A stretch of 64,000 nucleotides of DNA from Mucilaginibacter aquaedulcis (GCF_030409325.1 NZ_JAUFPR010000004.1:481548-545547); one strand, 5' to 3'. Numbered from the stretch's first letter, positions 18,201 through 26,916 are shown. Numbers and translations: made by a program. The notes: a model not told the origin generated them from the sequence alone.

Positions 18201-18415
18201 CAATTGCCTTTGCGCTGGGTGCCGGTGCAAAAAGCCGTGTATCATTAGGCATTGTAATTATGGGTGGTATGTTGTTTTCGCTGGTATTAACACTTTATAT
18301 CATCCCGCTGATGTACGTGATTTTTGCTTCAAAAACCCGTCGCGACCCTGATCATGACCCTGAAGACATGGAGGTACATGAAGAGAAAACCCCTAAACTG
18401 ATTGAAAACTACTAA
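15290..18415 (+). CDS. RND multidrug efflux pump, HAE1 type
   Basis: 1041 residues, standard length for an AcrB-type proton antiporter with 12 transmembrane helices and two large periplasmic loops. N-terminus SVSIKRPVLATVMSVVIVVF is typical. The helix 4 proton-relay motif GLVVDDGIVVTENI contains the two essential aspartates; FRDWLIAFRPLIDIPVSLIG and LTLLGIVLATG are conserved. Substrates cannot be predicted. Third gene of the marR-adaptor-pump-tolC operon; 5 bp before the outer-membrane gene. Confidence 0.96.
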   Translation: MSLSSVSIKRPVLATVMSVVIVVFGIIGYKFLGVRDFPSVDPPIISVSTSYAGANADVIESQITEPLEKAINGVPGIRNLSSTSSVGSSNITVEFDLDADLETAANDVRDKVGQAQRQLPQDIDAPPVVTKADASADQIITLEVQSDTRNINQLDDYAENVLQEGLQTIPGVSTINIQGQRQYAMRLWIDPNKLSAQGVTATDIGAALSKENVELPAGKIEGNNTEVTIRALGKLSTEKDFNDLIIRSDSNRVVRLRDVGYAVLGSANEETIFKESGVPMIGLAIVPQPGANYVQIAKDFYKRLDQIKKDLPPDIKVKVALDNTRFINQSITEVQETLIISFVLVVIIIYLFFRDWLIAFRPLIDIPVSLIGAFFIMYIFGFSINILTLLGIVLATGLVVDDGIVVTENIYKKVEAGMAIRKAAFEGSAEIFFAVVSTSVTLAAVFLPIVFLQGFTGRLFREFAVVVAGAVLISAFVSLSLTPMLNVKLIRKNNKKSKFYERTEPFFVNMTNSYTETLVKFMKVRWVSFVILAVSIIIIGVLVNVIPSELAPLDDRSLLRYSVTGSEGATYEYMTKYMDKVSQLVDDSIPEAKVNFEIVSPSFGGGSSNSGFGRIGLVAPDERGRSQQHIADWLSKKLSKMPDARAIVIQEQTISGGGSGARTSLPVQYVIQNQDFEKIRKVLPEFFAEVSKSPVFQGTDVNLKFTKPELRVITDRDRARDLGVSVDDIAQTLQLYYSAGRLDYFLINGKQYQVIAQVDRANRDQPLDLKSVYLRSTKGGLVQLDNVVKVTEGATPPAIYHFNRYKSATVSAGLAPGRTVGDGIKEMDRIAASLLDDTFSTALSGPSRDYAEGSSNILFAFGFALLLIYLVLAAQFESFMDPFIVMLTVPLAISGAFLSLWLFNQTLNIFSEIGIITLVGLVTKNGILIVEFANQRMEHGVAKYEAAIEAATARLRPILMTSLAVVLGAVPIAFALGAGAKSRVSLGIVIMGGMLFSLVLTLYIIPLMYVIFASKTRRDPDHDPEDMEVHEEKTPKLIENY

Positions 18416-18420
18416 GCGAT

Positions 18421-19740
18421 ATGATCACTAAAAAAATAGCTTTCTTTATTTTCTGCAGCATTGTTTTCAGTATAACGGTACGGGCACAGGATGCTCCTGT
18501 GCTCACCCTTAAAGATGCCATAGAGATTGCCCTGAAAAACAACTATAATATCAAGCTGTCGCAAAATAACTCAAGCATAGCATCAAATAACGTTACCCTG
18601 GGTAATGCGGGAGTATTGCCACAAGTAAGCGGCGATTTTAGCACGACAGACAGTCGCCAAAAAACCAAGCAAACCCGTAACGACGGCACCATTAACAATA
18701 TCAACGCGCATAACTCCAACAACAATTATGGAGTAAACCTTAACTGGACCATTTTTGATGGCTTTGGTATGTTTGCCAATTACTCCCAGTTAAAAACTTT
18801 GGATACCCTCGGCGCTATCCGTTTAAAAGATACTGTACAAAGTACTGTTGCCAACGTAATCACTACGTACTATGATCTGGTTAGCCAAAACGAGCAAATA
18901 AAGGCCTTAAAGGGCGCCATTGATATTTCACGTACCCAGTTGCATTATGCCAACGATAAGTTTCAGGTAGGCCGTGCCTCAAGGCTTGATGTTTTAAATG
19001 CACAGGTAAACCTCAATACCGATACCGCCAACCTGGTTACCCAATACCAGCAATTTAAGGCCATTAAAATACAGCTGAATCAATTGCTGATCCGCGATCC
19101 GCAAACTGATTTTTCGGTAGTTGACACCATGGTTATTGACAACAAACTGGTACTTGCCGAGATTATTAACAGCGCCCAACTGCAAAACCCGGCAATATTA
19201 TCGGCACAAATCAATAAACGCCTGGCCGAAATTAATTTGAAACAGGTACGCGCAACCCGTTACCCGCAAATTGGCGTAACATCAGGCTATACATTTTCAA
19301 ACAGTAAAACACCCGCGGGCTTTACCCTATCGCAAAATGTACATGGTTTAAATTACGGCTTAACCGCTACCATTAATATTTTTGATGGTTTTAACCAAAA
19401 TCGCAGGGAAAGGAACGCCAAAATACAAATTGACAACGCTACGATTACCGCCAAACAAACCCGGCTTAATGTTGAGGCGCAGATCAGCAATTTTTACGTG
19501 AGCTATTTATCCGGGCTCGATCTGATAAAACTGGGTGAAGCCAATATGGTAATTGCCAAGAAGAACCTGGACATATCGTTAGAGAAATATAAGCTGGGCA
19601 ACATTACTCCATTGGAGATCAGGGAGGCCCAACGTAATTATCTTGATGCGCAATCAAAGTTCTTTACGGCTCAGTATCAATCAAAACTTGCCGAGGTTAC
19701 TTTAAAGCAAATCACCAATAGTATAGATATTAAACAATAA
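18421..19740 (+). CDS. TolC-family outer-membrane efflux protein
   Basis: 439 residues with a signal peptide (about 1-22, ending VRAQD). Two internal repeats of the OEP fold are visible, beginning LTLKDAIEIALKNNYNIKLS and INSAQLQNPAILSAQINKRL. Forms the trimeric outer-membrane exit duct for the RND pump encoded just upstream. It ends the operon; a weak T-rich stretch follows but no clear hairpin. Confidence 0.94.
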   Translation: MITKKIAFFIFCSIVFSITVRAQDAPVLTLKDAIEIALKNNYNIKLSQNNSSIASNNVTLGNAGVLPQVSGDFSTTDSRQKTKQTRNDGTINNINAHNSNNNYGVNLNWTIFDGFGMFANYSQLKTLDTLGAIRLKDTVQSTVANVITTYYDLVSQNEQIKALKGAIDISRTQLHYANDKFQVGRASRLDVLNAQVNLNTDTANLVTQYQQFKAIKIQLNQLLIRDPQTDFSVVDTMVIDNKLVLAEIINSAQLQNPAILSAQINKRLAEINLKQVRATRYPQIGVTSGYTFSNSKTPAGFTLSQNVHGLNYGLTATINIFDGFNQNRRERNAKIQIDNATITAKQTRLNVEAQISNFYVSYLSGLDLIKLGEANMVIAKKNLDISLEKYKLGNITPLEIREAQRNYLDAQSKFFTAQYQSKLAEVTLKQITNSIDIKQ

Positions 19741-19775
19741 CGAAAAAGTATATTTTTTAAATTACGATAAAAAGC

Positions 19776-19783
19776 TATTTTTG
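19776..19783 (+). promoter_or_regulatory. -7 promoter element of the response regulator gene
   Basis: TATTTTTG (TAnnTTTG) ends 5 nt before the ATG, so transcription would begin at or next to the start codon. No good TTG is present 20 bp upstream. Confidence 0.5.
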
Positions 19784-19788
19784 AAGCG

Positions 19789-20169
19789 ATGTTAAATCCA
19801 TACAAAACCTGCCTTTTAATTGACGATAGTTATATCGATAATTTCATTTCGCGCAGGATTTTGGAAAGCAGCAATTTTGCAGAGCAGATAATTGTTTGCC
19901 AATCACCTGCCGAGGCCATTGACTTGCTTAGGGAAGGTTCAGTAAAACCCGATGTTATTTTTTTAGATATCCGGATGCCCCTGATGACCGGCTTTGAGTT
20001 TTTGCAGGAGTATGATGCGCTTCCAATGGATAAAGATGGCATTAAAATATTTATGCTATCCTCATCCCTTGATCCTACTGACCTGAAGGAATCGTTAGGA
20101 AACAAGTATATTACCCAGTTTATTCATAAGCCATTAACGCTTAAATCGCTCGAAGAAATTTGTCCATGA
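19789..20169 (+). CDS. Single-domain response regulator
   Basis: 126-residue CheY-like receiver without an output domain. All key residues are visible: acidic pair Asp12-Asp13 (LLIDDSYID), phospho-acceptor Asp60 (VIFLDIRMP), conserved Ser/Thr in MLSSSL and Lys in FIHKPL. Its last codons overlap the next gene's ATG (ATGA, 4 nt), coupling its translation to a BadF-type kinase. The cognate histidine kinase is not adjacent. Confidence 0.92.
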   Translation: MLNPYKTCLLIDDSYIDNFISRRILESSNFAEQIIVCQSPAEAIDLLREGSVKPDVIFLDIRMPLMTGFEFLQEYDALPMDKDGIKIFMLSSSLDPTDLKESLGNKYITQFIHKPLTLKSLEEICP

Positions 20170-21020
20170 TCTTAGTCGCCGATAGCGGATCTTCAAAAAC
20201 AGACTGGCTGCTTACAACCCCGCAGCAAGAGTCAATATCATTTAAAACAACCGGGTTAAACCCTTACTTTTTAACCGAAAAGGAAATAGCCAAAGTAATA
20301 CAGGACCAGGTGCCCGAAATGGTAGCCTACGCCAATGATATTACCGAAATATATTTTTTTGGCGCTGGCTGCTCAAGCCCCGACAGGCATGAAATTGTTT
20401 CAAACGCCATCAGTCAGCTTTTTAATAAGGCTTTTATAAGTGTCGATAGTGATTTGTTGGGTTGCGCGTATGCAACCTGCGGGCACGAAAAAGGCCTTTG
20501 CTGTGTAATGGGTACAGGCTCAAACATCTCCTTTTTTGATGGCGAGAACATCCACGACGGTCAGCATGGTTTGGGCTTTGTTTTGGGAGATGAGGGTGCC
20601 GGAACCTGGTTTGGCAAAGCCCTAATCACCGATTTTTTGTACGGCAATATGCCTGCCGATATCAGCGAAAAGTTTGATAAGGAATATGGCATCAACAAAG
20701 AGATTGTGATTAAGAATGTTTACCAAAAGCCTAATGCCAATACCTACCTGGCCACATTCTCAAAATTTGTAAGCGAGATTAAAACAACCCCATACGGACA
20801 GGCTTTATTAGAAAAGGGACTGCTGGAGTTTATTGAAAGCAATATCAAATCGTACCCGGAATATCACCGGTATAAATGCCATTTTGTTGGATCTATAGCG
20901 TATTTCTTTGCTGAAGAACTAACCGAACTTTGCCATAAACAAGGTGTAAAAACCGGTAAGATCATCAAACAACCCATCAATGACCTGATGGCCTTTATCC
21001 TGAAACGAAACGAGGAGTAA
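20166..21020 (+). CDS. BadF/BadG-type ATPase, N-acetylglucosamine kinase-like
   Basis: 284 residues of the sugar kinase/Hsp70/actin ATPase fold. Phosphate-1 motif ILVADSGSSKTDWLL at the N-terminus, phosphate-2-like GLCCVMGTGSNISFF, and the conserved GFVLGDEGAGTWFGKAL characteristic of N-acetylglucosamine kinases in the BadF family. Likely phosphorylates an amino sugar from cell-wall turnover (inference). The ATG at 20166 overlaps the upstream stop; a TTG two codons earlier is less likely. Confidence 0.88.
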   Translation: MILVADSGSSKTDWLLTTPQQESISFKTTGLNPYFLTEKEIAKVIQDQVPEMVAYANDITEIYFFGAGCSSPDRHEIVSNAISQLFNKAFISVDSDLLGCAYATCGHEKGLCCVMGTGSNISFFDGENIHDGQHGLGFVLGDEGAGTWFGKALITDFLYGNMPADISEKFDKEYGINKEIVIKNVYQKPNANTYLATFSKFVSEIKTTPYGQALLEKGLLEFIESNIKSYPEYHRYKCHFVGSIAYFFAEELTELCHKQGVKTGKIIKQPINDLMAFILKRNEE

Positions 21021-21030
21021 ATAAACTATC

Positions 21031-21124
21031 GTCATCCTGAACTTGTTTCAGGATCTCTGGACAAGTATTCCGCATTCGATACAACAAATTAGCTTTTGGG
21101 ATGCCGAAACAGGTTCGGCATGAC
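21031..21124. repeat. REP-like repeat, family A
   Basis: Two short hairpins in tandem: GTCATCCTGAACTTGTTTCA...GGATC at the left end and GGGATGCCGAAAC...GTTCGGCATGAC at the right. The outer ends are inverted copies of each other. Situated between the convergent kinase and lnt genes, where it may also end transcription. Confidence 0.8.
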
Positions 21125-21136
21125 GGCAAGAAATGA

Positions 21137-22756
21137 TTAAGCAACCCTGCGCTTTCTGAATCTTGGCCCAACAACCACAAATCCTATAAGCAATACCGCC
21201 ACCGTGCTTCCTGTTTTGGGCAGGTAATCTCCATGCTTTGTGTAAAAAGTAAGTTCGGAGTTAAGGTTAATGTCCTGTTTAAGAGCAGTGCGTGTCCACC
21301 ACTTGGTTTGTTGTACCACATCGCCGCGTTGATTGATAAATGCCGAAATACCCGTATTGGCCGACCGCGCCACCCATCTGCGGGTTTCAATAGCCCTAAG
21401 TTTGGCATAATCCAGGTGCTGGTCTTTACCGGATGTATTCTCCCACCAACCATCATTAGTAATAACCGCAATAAATTGGGCTCCTTTTTTCACCGAACGG
21501 GCCACATATCCTCCCCAGATAGACTCGAAACAAATTACAGGATCAACACCAATACCGCTTTGCGAATAAAAAACCTCCGCATCTGGCTGACTGCCATATG
21601 CACCCGTAGCACCACCCAAATGTTCAAATACAGGTTTTAAAAACGACAGCGTGTTCCCAAATGGCAATGATTCGGCCCCCGGCACCAAGCGCGATTTATG
21701 ATAAAACTGCACCTGATCGCCATTTTCAATATTTAAAGCGGTGCTAAAACTATCGGCAAATAAGCCATCCTGTGTTGGTGTAGCTGTTGAAGTGGCCCGG
21801 TTATTATAAATTTTATAGGTTTCACCCCCGGTTAGCAGGTTGCCATTTTTGAATTTTGTTAAAAACCGCTTAGCCTGTATAAATGAATTGCTTGATTGTA
21901 TGCGATCTTCATCCATATAATCAGGTATAGCTGTTTCGGGCCATAAAAAGAACTCCGTATTACGTTGGCCTATGCTATCCGAAAGATGGCTCATAATGGC
22001 TATCTGCTGTAATGTAGGTATAGTTCCCTCCTTTTCATACGGATCAATATTGGGCTGAACAACCACAATGTTCGATGGATTTTTTTGCTCGGTATAATTG
22101 TAATAAGCAAACAATGAAAAGCTAAGCGGCAGCACCAAAATCAACGCAAAAGCTACAATATATTTTAAACGTAAAGTTTTTGGTTGTGCCTCGCGTAGTC
22201 CTACATAAATCAAAAATGCCAATATATTAAGTGCCCACACCCAAATAGTGCCGCCATAAACACCAGTATACTCATACCACTGCACCCACTGGTGGCTTAC
22301 AGCAAAGCCGTTACCCAGGGTCATCCACGGGAAGTTTAGGTCCCAACTCTGGTGCAGATATTCATAACCGATCCAAAGGCAAACCAAGCCGGCAAGACTC
22401 CAGCCCCTGCTGGTCAATAACCTTAAACGATAGTAAAACCAGCACGCGAAAGCCATAAGCAAGGGTCCCAGCGAATATGGGATAAGCGTAATTGGGATAG
22501 CCACCAGATCGCCTACTATCTTTAACGCGTTATAAACCCAATACACCGATGCCACGTTCCAAACAAAAAAGCCGATGAAGGTTACATTAAATATCTGCCG
22601 TCCTTTTTTTACTGTTGTTGATTGGATAATATTTTCCATTGCCAGCAGCATAGGTACAAACCCAATAAACAGCAACAAGGTGGTATAAGGTGTTGGCGGC
22701 CACCCTATCCAAAGTAATAAACCGGAAAGAATGGCTAACGGAAGATTTTTTTTCAT
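21137..22756 (-). CDS. lnt: Apolipoprotein N-acyltransferase
   Basis: 539-residue inner-membrane enzyme that adds the third acyl chain to lipoproteins. About six N-terminal transmembrane helices (to about residue 205), then a carbon-nitrogen hydrolase domain with the catalytic triad in FLWPETAIPDY (Glu), FYHKSRLVPGAE (Lys) and VICFESIWG (Cys), and a C-terminal helix. The length is normal. Consistent with the lipoproteins encoded elsewhere in the window. Confidence 0.96.
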   Translation of the reverse strand: MKKNLPLAILSGLLLWIGWPPTPYTTLLLFIGFVPMLLAMENIIQSTTVKKGRQIFNVTFIGFFVWNVASVYWVYNALKIVGDLVAIPITLIPYSLGPLLMAFACWFYYRLRLLTSRGWSLAGLVCLWIGYEYLHQSWDLNFPWMTLGNGFAVSHQWVQWYEYTGVYGGTIWVWALNILAFLIYVGLREAQPKTLRLKYIVAFALILVLPLSFSLFAYYNYTEQKNPSNIVVVQPNIDPYEKEGTIPTLQQIAIMSHLSDSIGQRNTEFFLWPETAIPDYMDEDRIQSSNSFIQAKRFLTKFKNGNLLTGGETYKIYNNRATSTATPTQDGLFADSFSTALNIENGDQVQFYHKSRLVPGAESLPFGNTLSFLKPVFEHLGGATGAYGSQPDAEVFYSQSGIGVDPVICFESIWGGYVARSVKKGAQFIAVITNDGWWENTSGKDQHLDYAKLRAIETRRWVARSANTGISAFINQRGDVVQQTKWWTRTALKQDINLNSELTFYTKHGDYLPKTGSTVAVLLIGFVVVGPRFRKRRVA

Positions 22757-22773
22757 TTATATTAATTTCTTCT

Positions 22774-22850
22774 GGCTGTCATGCTGAGCTTGTCGAAGCA
22801 TGGTGGGAGAGCCTTTGCGCTTGTCCTTCAACAAGCTCAGCATGACAGCC
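22774..22850. repeat. REP-like repeat, family A, with perfect 20-bp ends
   Basis: The ends GGCTGTCATGCTGAGCTTGT (22774-22793) and its exact complement (22831-22850) enclose a 37-nt spacer carrying two further partial copies. Lies between lnt and rsmI, both leftward, and can form a strong hairpin. Confidence 0.85.
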
Positions 22851-22859
22851 TCTTTTATC

Positions 22860-23579
22860 TTATTCCTCTTCGTCTTTATACTTGTTTTTTGAGCTTTTTG
22901 CTTCGGCTCCTGCTACACAAATCACGAACTCTCCCTTTGCAGGGTGCGTTTCATAATATTGCTTAACCTCTGTTACCGTACCACGAACCGTTTCTTCAAA
23001 CATTTTGGTGAGTTCGCGTGATACAGATAATTGCCTGTCGGCACCAAAATAAGTGGCCATTTCATCAAGTGTTTTCAATAAACGGTGCGGCGACTCATAC
23101 AGTATCAATGTACGCTCTTCTTCGGCTAATATTTTGTAGCGTGTTTGGCGTCCTTTTTTCAGCGGTAAAAATCCTTCAAAGCAAAACCTGTCTGTTGGGA
23201 AGCCTGAATTTACCAGCGCGGGTACAAAAGCGGTGGCCCCAGGCAGGCATTCTACTGCAATATCAAACTTTAAAGCTTCGCGTACCAGGTAAAACCCCGG
23301 GTCAGATATAGCCGGTGTTCCCGCGTCAGATATCAGGGCTATGTTTTTCCCTTCCAGCAAAAACTTCACGATCTCGTTTGATGACTGGTGCTCATTATGC
23401 TGATGGTGCGAAAACACTTTTTGATGAATGTCAAAATGTTTCAGTAAGGGTGCGGAAGTACGTGTATCCTCAGCCAAAATAAGATCGGCCTCCTTTAAAA
23501 CACGTATAGCTCTAAAGGTAATATCTTCTAAATTACCAATTGGGGTGGGTACTAAATATAGTTTGCCTCTTTCGCTCAT
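22860..23579 (-). CDS. rsmI: 16S rRNA (cytidine-1402 2'-O)-methyltransferase RsmI
   Basis: 239 residues, tetrapyrrole-methylase fold. Conserved N-terminus KLYLVPTPIGNLEDITFRAI, SAM-binding ALISDAGTPAISDPGFYLV and PGATAFVPALVNSGFPTDRF are all typical of RsmI. Methylates C1402 in the ribosomal decoding centre with RsmH. Monocistronic; separated from divergent serS by a long imperfect hairpin. The C-terminal tail is charged. Confidence 0.96.
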   Translation of the reverse strand: MSERGKLYLVPTPIGNLEDITFRAIRVLKEADLILAEDTRTSAPLLKHFDIHQKVFSHHQHNEHQSSNEIVKFLLEGKNIALISDAGTPAISDPGFYLVREALKFDIAVECLPGATAFVPALVNSGFPTDRFCFEGFLPLKKGRQTRYKILAEEERTLILYESPHRLLKTLDEMATYFGADRQLSVSRELTKMFEETVRGTVTEVKQYYETHPAKGEFVICVAGAEAKSSKNKYKDEEE

Positions 23580-23666
23580 AGTTCATGGATAATGGTTCAT
23601 GGTATGGCATTGGTGGCATTAATTTTCAAAATGAGCCATGAACAATGAACCATAAACTATGAACTA
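23580..23666. repeat. Long imperfect hairpin of GTTCATGG-like words
   Basis: The left arm AGTTCATGG...GGTTCATGG and right arm ending CATAAACTATGAACT are inverted, interrupted copies of one short word (GTTCATGG / CCATGAAC). The whole gap between rsmI and the serS -7 box is taken up by it. Confidence 0.75.
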
Positions 23667-23670
23667 ATTA

Positions 23671-23678
23671 TATCTTTG
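23671..23678 (+). promoter_or_regulatory. serS -7 promoter element
   Basis: TATCTTTG (TAnnTTTG) lies 16 nt before the serS ATG and directly after the hairpin repeat. No TTG at -33. Confidence 0.55.
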
Positions 23679-23694
23679 CCTAAAAATAAATTAA

Positions 23695-24966
23695 ATGCTG
23701 CAAGTTAGTTATATCCGCGATAACCGGGAACAGGTTTTGGAACGTTTGGCTGTAAAAAATTTTAAACAGACCCAACTGGTTGATGAAATTATAGGGTTAG
23801 ATGACAAACGTCGTCAAACTCAAACCAGCCTGGATAACGTTTCGGCCGAGGCCAATGCCGCAGCCAAACAAATTGGTGATTTGATGCGCAACGGTAAAAA
23901 AGATGAGGCAGAAGCCATTAAATCAAAAACCGGTGCCTGGAAAGAAGAGATCAAAAAACTTGGTGAACAGCTTACCTTTATTGAAGAAGAACTATATCAA
24001 AAACTGGTTTTATTGCCCAACCTTCCACACAGTTCTGTACCCAAAGGTTTAACCCCCCAGGATAACGAGGTAGTATTGGAAAACGGCAGCAAACCCGAAC
24101 TTCCATCTACAGCCTTGGCTCACTGGGAACTCGCGGCTAAATATAACCTGATTGATTTTGAACTGGGTGTTAAAATAACCGGAGCTGGTTTCCCGGTATA
24201 TAAAAACAAAGGCGCTAAACTGCAACGCGCATTGATCAATTATTTTATTGATGAAGCCGAGAAAGCGGGCTACAGCGAAGTAAGCGTACCGCTAATGGTT
24301 AACGAAGCCTCTGGTTTTGGGACATCACAGCTGCCCGATAAGGAGGGCCAGATGTATTTTGTAGGTTTAGATAATTTATACCTGATACCTACCGCCGAAG
24401 TGCCGATCACCAATATGTTTCGCGATGTGATATTAAAGGCCGATGAATTGCCTGTAAAACATTGCGGGCATACGCCATGCTTCCGTCGTGAGGCGGGTTC
24501 ATATGGGGCTCATGTGAGGGGACTTAACCGCCTGCATCAGTTTGATAAGGTAGAAATTGTACAGGTAGCACATCCTGACAAATCATACGAGATACTGGAG
24601 CAAATGAGCACCCATGTTCAGGGATTATTACAAAATTTAGGTCTGCCATACCGCGTGTTACGTTTATGCGGCGGCGATATGGGTTTTGGCTCTGCCCTTA
24701 CTTATGATATGGAAACCTGGAGCGCGGCACAGCAACGCTGGCTGGAAGTGTCATCTGTATCAAACTTTGAAACATTCCAGAGCAACCGCTTAAAACTGCG
24801 TTTCCGTAATGCAGAAGGTAAAACCCAGCTGGCCCATACCCTAAACGGGAGCGCCCTTGCTTTGCCGCGTATTGTAGCAACCTTGCTGGAAAACAACCAG
24901 ACAGAAAAAGGCATTAAAATACCGGAGGTACTGGTGCCATATACCAAGTTTGAGTGGATTGATTAA
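23695..24966 (+). CDS. serS: Seryl-tRNA synthetase
   Basis: 423 residues, class II synthetase. N-terminal long antiparallel coiled coil (about 25-110) that grips the tRNA-Ser variable arm, then the catalytic core with motif 2 CFRREAGSYGAHVRGLNRLHQ and motif 3 LNGSALALPRIVATLLEN. Standard length. Monocistronic. Its promoter shows a -7 box but the -33 region lies in a hairpin repeat. Confidence 0.98.
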   Translation: MLQVSYIRDNREQVLERLAVKNFKQTQLVDEIIGLDDKRRQTQTSLDNVSAEANAAAKQIGDLMRNGKKDEAEAIKSKTGAWKEEIKKLGEQLTFIEEELYQKLVLLPNLPHSSVPKGLTPQDNEVVLENGSKPELPSTALAHWELAAKYNLIDFELGVKITGAGFPVYKNKGAKLQRALINYFIDEAEKAGYSEVSVPLMVNEASGFGTSQLPDKEGQMYFVGLDNLYLIPTAEVPITNMFRDVILKADELPVKHCGHTPCFRREAGSYGAHVRGLNRLHQFDKVEIVQVAHPDKSYEILEQMSTHVQGLLQNLGLPYRVLRLCGGDMGFGSALTYDMETWSAAQQRWLEVSSVSNFETFQSNRLKLRFRNAEGKTQLAHTLNGSALALPRIVATLLENNQTEKGIKIPEVLVPYTKFEWID

Positions 24967-24987
24967 GTAATCCTTAAACATACACTC

Positions 24988-25017
24988 GCGTCATTGCGAG
25001 GAACGAAGCCATCTCTA
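24988..25017 (+). repeat. REP-like repeat, family B, single half
   Basis: CGTCATTGCGAGGAACGAAG followed by CCATC is one arm of the family B repeat; the matching right arm is missing here, replaced by a family C palindrome. Confidence 0.65.
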
Positions 25018-25040
25018 AGCTTTATAAAGAGCCCCCTTTA

Positions 25041-25070
25041 GACTTACGAAGTTTAAAAACTTCGTAAGTC
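25041..25070. repeat. REP-like palindrome, family C
   Basis: GACTTACGAAGTTT and AAACTTCGTAAGTC flank a 2-nt centre, forming a near-perfect hairpin of about 14 bp. A second, diverged copy lies at 63368-63392. Confidence 0.75.
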
Positions 25071-25090
25071 TTCAAATCACCTTACGTCCC

Positions 25091-25121
25091 TTGCAGTAAG
25101 CCGCTGCTTTAATTACATTTG
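25091..25121 (+). promoter_or_regulatory. Promoter of the M28 peptidase gene
   Basis: TTG at 25091-25093, a 20-nt spacer and TACATTTG at 25114-25121 make a full Bacteroidota -33/-7 promoter, 17 nt before the ATG at 25139. Confidence 0.7.
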
Positions 25122-25138
25122 GGTTAATTCCATCATGT

Positions 25139-26791
25139 ATGAAAAACAGATACCATTACTTACTTGCATTAACCGGATTTGCCTTACTAACCGGATGCAC
25201 TCAGGATAAAAAGACAGGACAGGAAGCCGCAAAGGCCATGTCAGCCGATGAAATAAAATCACACATTGCAATATTAGCTGCTGACTCTTTAATGGGACGT
25301 AAACCTTTTACCGAAGGCGAAACAAAAGCTACAGCCTATATCGCTTCCGAGTTTAAAAAGGCTGGGTTAGAGCCGGGCAACAACGGTAGCTATTTTCAGG
25401 ATGTACCCATGGTAGAGATTACCAGCACCCCATCCGCAACTATGCAGATCAGCGGGAAAACATCAATGAGTTTACACCCCTCAACTGATTTTGTAACGTT
25501 TAGTCGCCAGGAGATCGATTCGGTACAGCTTAAAAATTCGCCGCTTGTTTTTGCAGGATACGGTGTTGTTGCACCGGAATATCATTGGAACGATTATGCC
25601 GGCCTTGATGTAAAAGGTAAAACAGTGGTAGTATTAGTGAATGATCCGGGTTTTAAAAACGGCGACCCAACGTTTTTCAAAGGCGATACCATGACCTACT
25701 ATGGCCGCTGGACCTACAAATTTGAAGAAGCAGCCCGTCAAGGCGCTGCGGGGGTGCTCATTATACACCAAACAGAGCCTGCCAGCTACGGTTGGGATGT
25801 TGTTTCAAACAGCAATACGGGTGCAAAACTTTACCTTACTCAAAAAGACAAGCACTTGTCACGTTGTAAGGTTGAAGGCTGGGTAACTGAGGATGCCGGC
25901 AAAAAGCTATTGGCAGCAGCAGGTATTACCGGCGATATCCGTGCCCTTGCCCGAAAGAAAGACTTCAAGGCTATTCTGCTGAATATGAATGTATCGTTGT
26001 CCATCAAAAACAAGCTTAAATATTCTACTTCGCACAACGTAATTGGCACTTTGAAAGGCAGCACCCAGCCCGATGAATATGTGTTATACAGCGCCCACTG
26101 GGACCACCTGGGCATAGGAAAACCCGATGCCAAAGGTGATAGCATTTACAATGGTGCGGTTGATAATGCAAGTGGTGTTGCGGCTATCATTAGCGTAGCT
26201 AAGGCCTTTCAGCAAGCTAAGGATAAACCGAAACGTTCTATTGTATTTTTAGCGGTTACCGCCGAAGAACAGGGCTTGCTTGGTTCAGAGTACTATGCCA
26301 CTCATCCTGTATATCCGCTCAATAAAACCATTGCCGATCTGAACATGGATGCGCTTGGAAATTATGGCGAAACCAAAGACATTGCCATCACAGGTAAAGG
26401 GCAAAATGATCTTGAAGATTATGTAGCCGAAGTAGCCAAACAAGATGGCCTTACGCTTATAGGCGACCGTCACCCAGGTTCAGGCAGTTATTACCGTTCA
26501 GACCATTTTAACTTTGCCAAACAAGGTGTACCCGCGCTTGATATTAACAATGGCAGCGACAGCAAAACACATGGTGCCGGTTATGGCGAGCAGCAGCAAA
26601 AAGAATATGGTGACAACCGCTATCACCAACCTGCCGATAATTACTCCGCAGATATGGATGCAACCGGTATGGCACAGGTAGCCGATATCCTCTACCGTGT
26701 GGGTACCAAGCTAAGCAATGAAAGCACTTTCCCTGGTTGGAAAACTGGCTCGGAGTTTAAGGCTGTAAGAGATAAGGCTCTGGCGAAGTAA
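25139..26791 (+). CDS. M28-family zinc aminopeptidase lipoprotein with PA domain
   Basis: 550 residues with a lipoprotein signal peptide (lipobox LLTGC, Cys at about residue 20). A PA (protease-associated) insert spans about 125-270. The two-zinc catalytic domain shows the expected ligands in YSAHWDHLG, GAVDNASG, TAEEQGLLGS, LNMDALG and the terminal His in SDSKTHG. Removes N-terminal residues from peptides in the periplasm or at the outer membrane. It has the best-defined promoter in the window. Confidence 0.94.
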   Translation: MKNRYHYLLALTGFALLTGCTQDKKTGQEAAKAMSADEIKSHIAILAADSLMGRKPFTEGETKATAYIASEFKKAGLEPGNNGSYFQDVPMVEITSTPSATMQISGKTSMSLHPSTDFVTFSRQEIDSVQLKNSPLVFAGYGVVAPEYHWNDYAGLDVKGKTVVVLVNDPGFKNGDPTFFKGDTMTYYGRWTYKFEEAARQGAAGVLIIHQTEPASYGWDVVSNSNTGAKLYLTQKDKHLSRCKVEGWVTEDAGKKLLAAAGITGDIRALARKKDFKAILLNMNVSLSIKNKLKYSTSHNVIGTLKGSTQPDEYVLYSAHWDHLGIGKPDAKGDSIYNGAVDNASGVAAIISVAKAFQQAKDKPKRSIVFLAVTAEEQGLLGSEYYATHPVYPLNKTIADLNMDALGNYGETKDIAITGKGQNDLEDYVAEVAKQDGLTLIGDRHPGSGSYYRSDHFNFAKQGVPALDINNGSDSKTHGAGYGEQQQKEYGDNRYHQPADNYSADMDATGMAQVADILYRVGTKLSNESTFPGWKTGSEFKAVRDKALAK

Positions 26792-26804
26792 CCCCCGCTC
26801 AACT

Positions 26805-26896
26805 CGTCATGCCGAACTCGTTTCGGCATCCCAACAGAAGGTTACGTCTACCGGTAGAATTAGCTCATGGGATGCCGAAACAAGTTCGGCATGACG
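26805..26896. repeat. REP-like repeat, family A
   Basis: Left end CGTCATGCCGAACTCGTTTC (then GGCATC) and right end GATGCCGAAACAAGTTCGGC (then ATGACG) are inverted copies, about 40 nt apart. Between convergent M28 and TM2 genes. Confidence 0.8.
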
Positions 26897-26916
26897 AAAG
26901 GGAATATTCTAAAACT

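Noticed and set aside
22781..22966. Forward frame across the repeat between lnt and rsmI
   Set aside because: Composed of repeat sequence and the antisense of the rsmI end.
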